In this document: positions 1 to 6,035 of the stretch, piece by piece
Position numbering within the stretch: position 1 is the first letter of the stretch
How the letters are laid out: every line of letters starts with the position of its first letter
Assembly (NCBI GenBank): GCA_012511315.1
Contig: JAAZGI010000169.1
Coordinates: 1-12,144 of the forward strand
Source of the DNA: Clostridium sp.
Lineage (GTDB): Bacteria > Bacillota > Clostridia > Clostridiales > Clostridiaceae
Direction: 5' to 3'
Length of the DNA stretch: 12,144 nucleotides
Translations under genes and position numbers: made by a program
The notes under the pieces: model-generated
Seen by the model: the letters and a program-made list of their open reading frames with translations, nothing else
What the model was told of the DNA's origin: nothing
The model's database searches: none

Positions 1-77
1 AAGAAATTGGTGAACTTATGATAGAAGTTTACAAGGGAGCCCAGTTTCCAGCATGGGAAGGTTATATACAAAAATAA
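1..77 (+). CDS. C-terminal end of an unidentified gene (partial)
   Basis: An open frame enters from the left edge (first complete codon at 3) and ends at a TAA at 75-77. It gives 24 residues ending in EVYKGAQFPAWEGYIQK. The other two + frames hit stops within the first 21 bases, so this is the only + frame that could be the end of a gene. The peptide is too short to identify, and no function is proposed. No clear intrinsic terminator follows it directly; an AGTTCTC/GAGAACT inverted repeat with a 22-nt loop lies at 102-137 without a T-tract. Confidence 0.5.
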   Translation, partial: EIGELMIEVYKGAQFPAWEGYIQK

Positions 78-101
78 ATAATCGTCACCAATATAATAAA
101 A

Positions 102-137
102 AGTTCTCAGAGTGAAGACCTTAGATTCAGGAGAACT
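102..137. repeat. Inverted repeat downstream of the left-edge gene
   Basis: AGTTCTC (102-108) and GAGAACT (131-137) are perfect 7-bp complements separated by 22 nt. No T-run follows on either side, so it does not look like a standard intrinsic terminator. The rest of the 78-249 interval shows no supported gene or RNA motif. Confidence 0.25.
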
Positions 138-265
138 GAGTCTATTACTTATCAGAAAAAAACTGAATGGGAAAAGAACCTTTCAAGGAGAAGTTAACTA
201 TAGGGAGAGAAATTCTTACTGTGGAAGACACTTTTTAGCATTGTTTTTCTTGAACAGCCGGATGG

Positions 266-274
266 TGCTATAAT
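266..274 (+). promoter_or_regulatory. Extended -10 promoter of the NYN-LOTUS gene
   Basis: TGCTATAAT at 266-274 is a perfect extended -10 element (TGn plus TATAAT). There is no good -35 at normal spacing: a TTGAAC at 250-255 is only 13 nt upstream, and the position 17 nt upstream reads TTTCTT. Extended -10 promoters tolerate a weak -35. Transcription would start near 281, about 45 nt before the chosen start codon at 327. Confidence 0.6.
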
Positions 275-326
275 GGACCTAACAGAACGAATTAGAAAAG
301 GAAGCTGTTTAATGGAAGGGAAAACT

Positions 327-1256
327 ATGAGTGAAGAATTAACCTATGCATTACTGATTGATGCGGAAAATATATCGAGTAAATACATCAAAATTATTCT
401 CGATGAGTTGTCTAATTATGGGGTGGCAACCTATCGCCGAATTTATGGTGATTGGACAAATCCTGCCAACTCAGCTTGGAAAGACGTCCTGCTTAATTAC
501 TCGGTGAATCCAGTACAGCAGTACACCTACACCCAAGGGAAAAATGCCTCAGACTCTGCTATGATTATTGATGCCATGGATATCCTGTATTCAGGGAACG
601 TGGGTGGCTTTTGCCTTGTAACGAGTGATTCAGACTTTACCCGTTTGGCTTCACGGTTAAGAGAATCAGGCAAGCGCGTTATTGGTATGGGAGAATCCAA
701 AACTCCCTCAGCTTTTATATCAGCTTGCAATCAATTTAAGTATCTGGATATCTTATTTGCATCATCTGAGGAAGAAAAAGAAAAAGAGAAAGAGCGTAAG
801 GAAGTTGAACAAAAAGAGGCAAACAAAGTGCTTCCAACACGGACTAGTCGTAAAAAGTCGATGCCACCACGGGCTACTAGAAACCAAAATGAAAAAACAG
901 TGTATTCTAAAACCCAAAGTCAGAACAAAGCCCCTGTTGTGGAAAAAAGCACAGAAAAAAAAGAACAATATAGTCGGCCAGAACCACAAACAAAAATTAA
1001 TACGATTAGAAAGTCCCTACGGGCTATTATAAGCGAAGGGTCTAATGAGGACGGTTGGATTTCAGCCTCCAAGATTGGGAATCAATTGGCTAAACGTTTT
1101 CCGGATTTTGATGTTAGAAACTATGGTTACAGTAAGCTAAACCAATTTATTGAGTCCCTGGGAGATTTTGAAATGGATGTAATTACTCCGAGTAAAAACT
1201 CCAAGGTTCAACATATTTACTTCCGCTTAAAAGAAAAGCCTAACCAAAGGAACTAA
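327..1256 (+). CDS. NYN-domain (PIN-like nuclease) protein with C-terminal OST-HTH/LOTUS domain
   Basis: This is a 309-residue protein of the LabA/DUF88-like NYN family, which are predicted metal-dependent RNA-cleaving enzymes. The NYN domain covers about residues 5-145, with acidic motifs LLIDAEN (D12), GKNASDSAM (D76) and VTSDSDF (D101, D103), the expected PIN-type active-site residues. A highly charged, low-complexity Lys/Glu/Arg/Gln linker runs from about 147 to 222. An OST-HTH/LOTUS-like domain covers about 223-301 (IISEGSNEDGWISASKIGNQL, then FPDF..YGYSKLNQFIESL and a final IYFRLK strand); this fold binds RNA in other proteins. The ATG at 327 is chosen because GGAAGG lies just before it. 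The in-frame ATG at 273 sits inside the predicted -10 box, so it cannot be on that transcript. The gene is monocistronic, with a strong terminator 80 nt after the stop. Substrate and biological role are unknown; cytoplasmic, as no signal peptide or membrane segment is seen. Confidence 0.88.
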   Translation: MSEELTYALLIDAENISSKYIKIILDELSNYGVATYRRIYGDWTNPANSAWKDVLLNYSVNPVQQYTYTQGKNASDSAMIIDAMDILYSGNVGGFCLVTSDSDFTRLASRLRESGKRVIGMGESKTPSAFISACNQFKYLDILFASSEEEKEKEKERKEVEQKEANKVLPTRTSRKKSMPPRATRNQNEKTVYSKTQSQNKAPVVEKSTEKKEQYSRPEPQTKINTIRKSLRAIISEGSNEDGWISASKIGNQLAKRFPDFDVRNYGYSKLNQFIESLGDFEMDVITPSKNSKVQHIYFRLKEKPNQRN

Positions 1257-1337
1257 AAGTCATTGTCCATTTAGTTTAAAGACGAATTAAGAAAAATGAT
1301 CTCTGGGCGAGGCTTTGATTAGATAAAAAAGTCAGAG

Positions 1338-1390
1338 AAAAAAAGCGATTAATGCATATGCAGTTAGCATATACATTAATCGCTTTTTTT
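1338..1390. terminator. Long bidirectional intrinsic terminator after the NYN-LOTUS gene
   Basis: GCGATTAATG (1345-1354) pairs with CATTAATCGC (1374-1383). After one C/A mismatch, ATATGC (1356-1361) pairs with GCATAT (1367-1372), leaving a 5-nt AGTTA loop. Seven A precede and seven T follow the stem, so the whole hairpin has about 23 pairs and could work on both strands. Confidence 0.9.
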
Positions 1391-1393
1391 CTG

Positions 1394-1399
1394 TATAAT
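1394..1399 (+). promoter_or_regulatory. Possible -10 box of the M18 aminopeptidase gene
   Basis: A perfect TATAAT lies 4 nt after the preceding terminator's T-run. No acceptable -35 is seen 16-18 nt upstream, and the TG is directly adjacent rather than one base away, so it is not a proper extended -10. If used, it gives a leader of about 110 nt. No better promoter stands out before the gene. Confidence 0.3.
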
Positions 1400-1515
1400 G
1401 GAGTTTGAGAGCAAATTACCAAAAGGGTAGCTAATGCTTGTTTCTATAACTTTATATAGGATCTAGCCATTGACAAAAGTTACCCTTAATAAACCCAAAA
1501 GAAGGAGACATGTAT

Positions 1516-2898
1516 ATGTTAGAAAGAGAATTTAAACTAATCTGGGACCGGTACAATGAAGAACAAATGAAAGAATGTGAGGCCTTATCAAAGGACTATA
1601 TTGATTTTCTCTCCAATGCTAAAACCGAGCGGGAATTTGTTAGAGATGGAATCAAAGCTTGTGAGGCTAAGGGGTTCAAAAATATTACAACCATGGACTC
1701 TTTAAAAACTGGCGATAAGGTATACGCGATAAATCGTGATAAAAACCTATTTGCCTTTGTAATCGGTAAAAAGCCAATGGCTGAAGGGTTAAACCTTTTG
1801 GGAGCACACATTGATTCACCACGATTAGATGTGAAACAAAATCCACTGTATGAAGATAACAATCTTTGCCTCATGGAAACCCATTACTATGGTGGAATTA
1901 AAAAGTATCAGTGGGTAACTCAACCCATGGCACTCCACGGTGTGATCTTTAAAGAAAATGGAGAGCGTGTTGACATTGCCATTGGAGAAGACCCATCAGA
2001 TCCAGTCATCGGAATTTCCGACCTCTTAATCCATTTATCCAAAGATCAGATGAAAGAGACTCTAGCGCAGGGTGTTAAGGGGGAAGACCTTAATGTGCTA
2101 GTGGGATCTCGTCCAACCGGTGATAAAGACGATAAAGACCGAATTAAGAAAAACATATTAACCCTACTTAATGAAAAATATGGGATTGTTGAAGAAGACT
2201 TCGTTTCAGCAGAACTTCAGATAGTTCCAGCCGGTAGAGCTCGGGAGTACGGTTTAGACCGTTCTATGATTATGGGTTACGGTCATGATGACCGAGTTTG
2301 TGCTTATACATCCATGCTGGCTCTTTTCGACGTTGAAAATCCAGATCGGACGACTGGCTGCATCCTAGTGGACAAGGAAGAAGTAGGTAGCCAGGGGGCA
2401 ACGGGTATGCACTCGGATTTCTTCCGCCACCTTGTGGCAGATATGATGGAAATGAAGGGTGAATCAACGGCACGTGAATTACGTCAGGCTATCTTGAACT
2501 CCAAGATGTTGTCTTCTGATGTATCAGCAGCCTTTGATCCAAACTATCCTTCTGTGAATGAGTCCAAAAACACAGCATATTTTAATCGCGGAATCGTGTT
2601 TAACAAGTACACTGGATCCGGTGGCAAAGGCGGCTGCAACGATGCAGACCCAGAATTCATTGCAGACATCCGTCGTATCATGAATAAGAATGAGATTGCT
2701 TGGCAGACTGCTGAATTAGGTAAGGTGGACCAAGGTGGCGGTGGAACCATTGCCTACATCATGGCTAATATGGGTATGACCGTTATTGATGCTGGTGTTG
2801 CGGTTCAAAACATGCATGCTCCTTGGGAAGTCATTTCAAAGGGTGATTTATTTGAAACCTACCGCGCCTACAAGGTCTTTTTAAGAGAAATGGCATAA
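1516..2898 (+). CDS. M18 family aminopeptidase
   Basis: A 460-residue zinc metallopeptidase of family M18 (aspartyl-aminopeptidase/LAP4-like). It removes N-terminal amino acids from peptides in the cytoplasm, probably as a large tetrahedral oligomer as in characterised relatives. Metal-site and catalytic motifs appear in order: GAHIDSPRLD (H98), GYGHDDR (D258/D259), VDKEEVGS (E288/E289), MLSSDVSAAFDP (D335) and NMHAPWEV (H434). The stretch between about 100 and 240 corresponds to the family's inserted oligomerisation domain. Length is normal and all key residues are present, so it should be active. Two in-frame ATGs exist at 1510 and 1516. The AGGAG at 1503-1507 is only 2 nt from the first but 8 nt from the second, so 1516 is preferred. 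The gene stands alone between two terminators. It probably feeds peptide-derived amino acids to metabolism, but exact residue preference cannot be read from the sequence. Confidence 0.95.
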   Translation: MLEREFKLIWDRYNEEQMKECEALSKDYIDFLSNAKTEREFVRDGIKACEAKGFKNITTMDSLKTGDKVYAINRDKNLFAFVIGKKPMAEGLNLLGAHIDSPRLDVKQNPLYEDNNLCLMETHYYGGIKKYQWVTQPMALHGVIFKENGERVDIAIGEDPSDPVIGISDLLIHLSKDQMKETLAQGVKGEDLNVLVGSRPTGDKDDKDRIKKNILTLLNEKYGIVEEDFVSAELQIVPAGRAREYGLDRSMIMGYGHDDRVCAYTSMLALFDVENPDRTTGCILVDKEEVGSQGATGMHSDFFRHLVADMMEMKGESTARELRQAILNSKMLSSDVSAAFDPNYPSVNESKNTAYFNRGIVFNKYTGSGGKGGCNDADPEFIADIRRIMNKNEIAWQTAELGKVDQGGGGTIAYIMANMGMTVIDAGVAVQNMHAPWEVISKGDLFETYRAYKVFLREMA

Positions 2899-3033
2899 AA
2901 GCCTCAGGCTCCATTTGTCGCTTGATTATGCAAGGCGATTAAAAGTTTTCTAAACTCATTTCCTAGATAAGAGTGCTGATTAAACATTTAATCTTAAGGC
3001 AAAGAAAGCAAATAAGAAGCTTGAATCTAGACT

Positions 3034-3062
3034 AAAAGCCACCCAAATTGGGTGGCTTTTTT
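3034..3062 (+). terminator. Intrinsic terminator after the M18 aminopeptidase gene
   Basis: AAAAGCCACCC (3034-3044) pairs perfectly with GGGTGGCTTTT (3050-3060) around a 5-nt AAATT loop, with a T-run to 3062. It lies 135 nt after the stop codon. The intervening 2899-3033 shows nothing recognisable. Confidence 0.92.
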
Positions 3063-3089
3063 GGCAGTTTCAAAATAAACAGCTATACT
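3061..3089 (+). promoter_or_regulatory. Sigma-A-type promoter of the DnaQ-like exonuclease gene
   Basis: TTGGCA (3061-3066, 5 of 6 match to TTGACA) is followed, with the ideal 17-nt spacer, by TATACT (3084-3089, 5 of 6 match to TATAAT). Transcription would start near 3096, leaving a leader of about 50 nt. The -35 box begins inside the T-run of the preceding terminator. Confidence 0.7.
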
Positions 3090-3145
3090 AGAAGAGAGTA
3101 AAAATACTTAGTACTAGACTGTTCCATTGAAAGGTGGTGCTGGCA

Positions 3146-3802
3146 ATGGAAGATGCAGTGAATAATATGGTTCACAAGGAGAATATCCTTTTTTGTCCAT
3201 TTTTTGATACCTATGTGTGCCTGGACATTGAGACCACATCCCGCCCTATGAATCGAATTATTGAAATTGGAGCTGTTCTTGTGGTGAAAGGTCGTCTGGA
3301 AAAAACATTCAAACGATTGGTGGATCCAGGGATTAAAATCCCACGAGAAATCGTTCAATTAACCGGAATCACGGATCGCATGGTGAAAGGACGTCGTAGA
3401 ATCTGGCAGATTTTGCCGGAGCTAAAAGAATTTATCGGAGATCGAATTATCGTGGGCCATGATTTAATTAATAATGATATGAAAAACTTGATTTCAGTGG
3501 GAAACCATTGTGGCGTTGATTTTGATAATCAAGTATTTGATACCTTGGAGTTTGCCCTTGGTTTTATGCCGGGAACCTGCGGCTTATCAAATCTAACTGA
3601 TATTTTAGATGTTCCTTGGGAAGGACGACATCGGGCCCACAATGATGCGCGAGCCACCATGGAAGTATTTGAGAAGCTTAAAATACTCTTTTATATGGCT
3701 GAAGGGGAAGGAATTCGATTAAACGAACATGAAATTGCAAAAGTTGCACGAAATCCTGAAAACTACGCTGGCGTTCAAGAGAAATTTCGCTTTAGTTTTT
3801 AA
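3146..3802 (+). CDS. DnaQ-like 3'-5' exonuclease (DEDDh family, DNA polymerase III epsilon-like)
   Basis: A 218-residue stand-alone exonuclease-domain protein expected to trim single-stranded 3' ends with two metal ions. The DEDDh signature is complete: CLDIETT (D27, E29) for ExoI, GHDLINNDMKNL (D111) for ExoII and GRHRAHNDA (H162, D167) for ExoIII. The usual IVQLTGIT segment also appears. The ExoII motif reads GHD rather than the commoner GHN. About 20 residues precede the domain and roughly 40 charged residues follow it; no polymerase or helicase domain is fused. The ATG at 3146 is chosen because GGTGG (3133-3137) lies 8 nt before it; in-frame GTG codons at 3134 and 3137 overlap that site. 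It has its own promoter and no obvious partner gene. Whether DNA or RNA is the substrate, and whether it proofreads, cannot be told. Confidence 0.9.
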   Translation: MEDAVNNMVHKENILFCPFFDTYVCLDIETTSRPMNRIIEIGAVLVVKGRLEKTFKRLVDPGIKIPREIVQLTGITDRMVKGRRRIWQILPELKEFIGDRIIVGHDLINNDMKNLISVGNHCGVDFDNQVFDTLEFALGFMPGTCGLSNLTDILDVPWEGRHRAHNDARATMEVFEKLKILFYMAEGEGIRLNEHEIAKVARNPENYAGVQEKFRFSF

Positions 3803-3874
3803 AACTAAGGTGGAAACAAGCCATAAGATTTACATACTATCAACAACTAGGCAAGTCTTAAGCCAACTGAACCG

Positions 3875-3883
3875 TGATATAAT
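3875..3883 (+). promoter_or_regulatory. Extended -10 promoter of the class I aldolase gene
   Basis: TGATATAAT (3875-3883) is a perfect extended -10. The -35 region is weak (TCTTAA at 3856-3861, 16-nt spacer). Transcription would start near 3890, about 40 nt before the start codon. The upstream gene ends at 3802 with no clear terminator, so some read-through is possible. Confidence 0.6.
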
Positions 3884-3928
3884 TAAAGTAATTAGTTGAA
3901 TTGTTAACGATAAAGGAGACAAATTATT

Positions 3929-4816
3929 ATGAATCAAGAACAAGTAAAACGCATGAAAGAAGGCAAAGGCTTTATTGCAGCTTTGGACCAGTCCGGTGGA
4001 TCGACACCTAAGGCCCTAGCAGCCTATGGTGTTTCAGAAGATACCTACAGTTCAGAAGAGGAAATGTTTGATCTGGTTCACCAGATGAGAACACGTATTA
4101 TCAAGTCACCAGCATTTAAATCGGATCGAATTATTGGCGCAATACTATTTGAACAAACAATGGATCGCGACATTGATGGCAAGAAGACGCCTGATTATCT
4201 TTGGGAAGATAAGGGTGTTGTTCCTTTCTTAAAAGTAGACAAAGGGCTAGCAGATCTTGAAAATGGCGTGCAGTTAATGAAACCAATGCCAGAATTAGAC
4301 TCACTTTTAAAAAGAGCCAATGAAAGACATATTTTCGGAACAAAAATGAGATCTGTAATTAAAGAACTCAATGAAGAAGGCATTAAAGCAATCGTTGAAC
4401 AGCAGTTTGAAGTTGGTAAGCAGATTCTTGCAGCCGACTTAATGCCAATCCTTGAGCCTGAAGTTGATATCCATTCGGATAAAAAAGAAGAAATTGAAGA
4501 AATCATGACAAAAGAAATTATGGATGGACTCGACAAGCTCCCAGAAGGTGAGCAAGTTATGTTGAAATTGACGATTCCAACCAAAGCCAATGCTTATTCT
4601 GAGCTGATTGCACATCCCAAGGTTTTGCGTGTAGTCGCTCTTTCTGGAGGATATTCTAGAGAGGATTCCAACAAGCTCTTGGCAGAAAACGAAGGGCTGA
4701 TCGCTTCATTCTCAAGAGCGCTTTCAGAAGGGTTGTCTGCCTCTCAGTCCGATGAAGAGTTTAATACCATGCTTCAAGAAGCAACCGATAGCATCTACGA
4801 AGCCTCCATTATTTAA
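3929..4816 (+). CDS. fda: Class I fructose-1,6-bisphosphate aldolase
   Basis: A 295-residue Schiff-base (metal-independent) aldolase of the kind known from Staphylococcus aureus. It reversibly splits fructose 1,6-bisphosphate into dihydroxyacetone phosphate and glyceraldehyde 3-phosphate in glycolysis and gluconeogenesis. The N-terminal [17 protein letters not shown] block is diagnostic. [12 protein letters not shown] (about 170-181) carries active-site acidic residues. K213 in [11 protein letters not shown] is the expected lysine that forms the imine with substrate, and ALSGGYSR (about 238-245) matches the phosphate-binding loop. Length is full and no key residue is missing. The start is supported by AGGAG at 3914-3918, 10 nt before the ATG. 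It is transcribed alone, from an extended -10 promoter to a strong terminator. Whether a class II aldolase also exists in the genome is unknown. Confidence 0.96.
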   Translation: MNQEQVKRMKEGKGFIAALDQSGGSTPKALAAYGVSEDTYSSEEEMFDLVHQMRTRIIKSPAFKSDRIIGAILFEQTMDRDIDGKKTPDYLWEDKGVVPFLKVDKGLADLENGVQLMKPMPELDSLLKRANERHIFGTKMRSVIKELNEEGIKAIVEQQFEVGKQILAADLMPILEPEVDIHSDKKEEIEEIMTKEIMDGLDKLPEGEQVMLKLTIPTKANAYSELIAHPKVLRVVALSGGYSREDSNKLLAENEGLIASFSRALSEGLSASQSDEEFNTMLQEATDSIYEASII

Positions 4817-4880
4817 AGTAAAACCGATTATTCAAAAGAATAATGTGAAAGGGTATCTCCCTAGGGAAAACCCAATCTAA

Positions 4881-4920
4881 AAAAGTTTCCAGCGAAGTTC
4901 ATTTCGCTGGAAGCTTTTTT
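4881..4920. terminator. Bidirectional intrinsic terminator after the aldolase gene
   Basis: TTCCAGCGAA (4887-4896) pairs perfectly with TTCGCTGGAA (4903-4912) around a 6-nt loop. The stem is extended by a T/G wobble, a G-C pair and an A/T run on each side, ending with six T. With A on the left and T on the right it could also stop transcripts arriving from the minus-strand transporter gene, whose stop is about 190 nt away. Confidence 0.9.
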
Positions 4921-4924
4921 ATGG

Positions 4925-5003
4925 CTTGATTCAAGGCCAATCAAGGTTAATAGTCGAGTAGATAATAACTCAAGACACCCTTGGATTGATCAAGGGTTTC
5001 TTG
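4925..5003. repeat. Cluster of inverted repeats built on CTTGA/TCAAG
   Basis: CTTGATT (4925-4931) and AATCAAG (4939-4945) form one hairpin; the left part, CTTGATTCAAG (4925-4935), is itself a palindrome. A larger hairpin spans 4971-5003: CAAGA plus ACCCTTG pairs with CAAGGGT plus TCTTG with one mismatch and a GATTGAT loop. Neither is followed by a T-run on either strand. The function is unknown; they could assist 3'-end formation of the converging transcripts. Confidence 0.5.
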
Positions 5004-5036
5004 AATGGTTGAATGAATCTTTCAATGAGGTGAATT

Positions 5037-5243
5037 ATGAAGAAATTAAGCAGGGTTATAACGAAATTAAAACAGATCATCAAGAAATTCAAATCGGATG
5101 AAGCATTGCTTTTAAATAAAATAAAAATAAAGAGGCAAAATAAAGATGGCCAAGAGGGTTGTGAGGGCAGTCATAAAGGCTGTATACTGCTTATCTTTCC
5201 CATAATAACTGGCGACTACAGAAATCTGCATCATGACCGGTAG
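5037..5243 (+). CDS. Doubtful small ORF overlapping the AEC gene in antisense
   Basis: A 68-residue frame starts with ATG 4 nt after AGGTG (5028-5032). Its first 25 codons lie in non-coding DNA and are rich in Lys and hydrophobic residues (MKKLSRVITKLKQIIKKFK), like a real amphipathic N-terminus. The remaining codons run antisense through the end of the transporter gene, where the sequence is explained by the opposite strand. No promoter is seen. It may be a small peptide gene, a remnant of a broken gene or chance. Confidence 0.2.
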   Translation: MKKLSRVITKLKQIIKKFKSDEALLLNKIKIKRQNKDGQEGCEGSHKGCILLIFPIITGDYRNLHHDR

Positions 5244-6035
5244 GGCTGATGTAATAACGAGGACTTGCACCATAAGACCAGAGAAACCGAAAAACATTAA
5301 AATACCATAAGTTAAAAGGGGCGAAATGAAAAAACGACCGAGAATTATGAGTAAAGTCGGCTTAAGGCCAGGAAGTTTTTTAAAGGATAGGTCAGCAATC
5401 AGCGCACCCATATAAAGTGTCGATAAAGGCGTTACAATGTCTCGAAGGTACCTTAGGCTGCTGGTAATGGGAGTCGGTAGGCTAATATCATTCATTAGTA
5501 AAAGGAAGCCTATCAAGATGGCTAGCATGGCGGGATTAAAAATCTTTTTTATGGATTGCCAAGAAAAAAGGGTTGCACCTTGTTCTCCTGCAATAAGGTA
5601 TATCCCCAGAGTCCAAAAAAGGATGGTGTTCATAAGATAATAGAGCATTAAAAAGGGAATGCCTTGTTCTCCAAAAATTCCTGTAATGACAGGAATACCA
5701 ATAAAAACAGTGTTGGAAAATGCAAACATGCTGGTCAATAGACCTTGGTTTTTTTCTTGGATTCCAAAGATCCGAGCCAACACTAACCCGATGATGATAG
5801 CTGCCAGAATTGATAAAAAGCTTGCTAAAATCACCGGATAGTTGGAGCCAAGGAAATCCTCACTAAACTGAGTGGTCACATTGTAGAGCATTAGCCCTGG
5901 GATTGCCAGTTTTTGTAAAAGCTCAAGAATAAATTTTTCGGAAGATGGGGTAAAAACTTTGCGTTTTTTAAGGATGAAGCCAAGACCCATGACAATGAAC
6001 AGTGTAATGATGGCATCAATCCCGCCTTGATTCAT
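5112..6035 (-). CDS. AEC-family (auxin efflux carrier-like) membrane transporter
   Basis: A 307-residue integral membrane protein with about ten hydrophobic segments spread over its whole length, the normal size and layout for the AEC family in the BART superfamily. The conserved FSNTVFIGIPV block (106-116) and the facing ALPVMMQISVVASYYG segment in the C-terminal half are typical. Bacterial members export or import small organic acids such as malate, but the substrate cannot be assigned here. The start ATG at 6035 lies inside the end of cca and overlaps it by 20 nt. A strong AGGAGA site sits just upstream, within cca coding sequence, so the two genes are almost surely co-transcribed and may be translationally coupled. 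No clear terminator follows directly; the bidirectional hairpin at 4881-4920 is the nearest candidate. Confidence 0.92.
   Translation of the reverse strand: MNQGGIDAIITLFIVMGLGFILKKRKVFTPSSEKFILELLQKLAIPGLMLYNVTTQFSEDFLGSNYPVILASFLSILAAIIIGLVLARIFGIQEKNQGLLTSMFAFSNTVFIGIPVITGIFGEQGIPFLMLYYLMNTILFWTLGIYLIAGEQGATLFSWQSIKKIFNPAMLAILIGFLLLMNDISLPTPITSSLRYLRDIVTPLSTLYMGALIADLSFKKLPGLKPTLLIILGRFFISPLLTYGILMFFGFSGLMVQVLVITSALPVMMQISVVASYYGKDKQYTAFMTALTTLLAIFILPLYFYFI

Noticed and set aside
92..97. TATAAT after the left-edge gene
   Set aside because: No -35 at correct spacing (CAAAAA) and no TGn; AT-rich context makes it likely by chance.
166..234. 22-codon + strand ORF before the NYN gene
   Set aside because: No ribosome binding site or promoter and no recognisable sequence; expected by chance.
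78..272. T-box or other riboswitch before the NYN gene
   Set aside because: No conserved T-box sequence is present, and the predicted transcript starts near 281, downstream of this region.
762..989. Minus-strand open frame rich in Phe within the NYN gene
   Set aside because: It is the antisense of the Lys/Glu-rich linker; no start signal and no family resemblance.
1470..1475. Perfect TTGACA before the M18 aminopeptidase gene
   Set aside because: No TATAAT-like box lies 16-18 nt downstream; that position reads ACCCAA and is next to the ribosome site.
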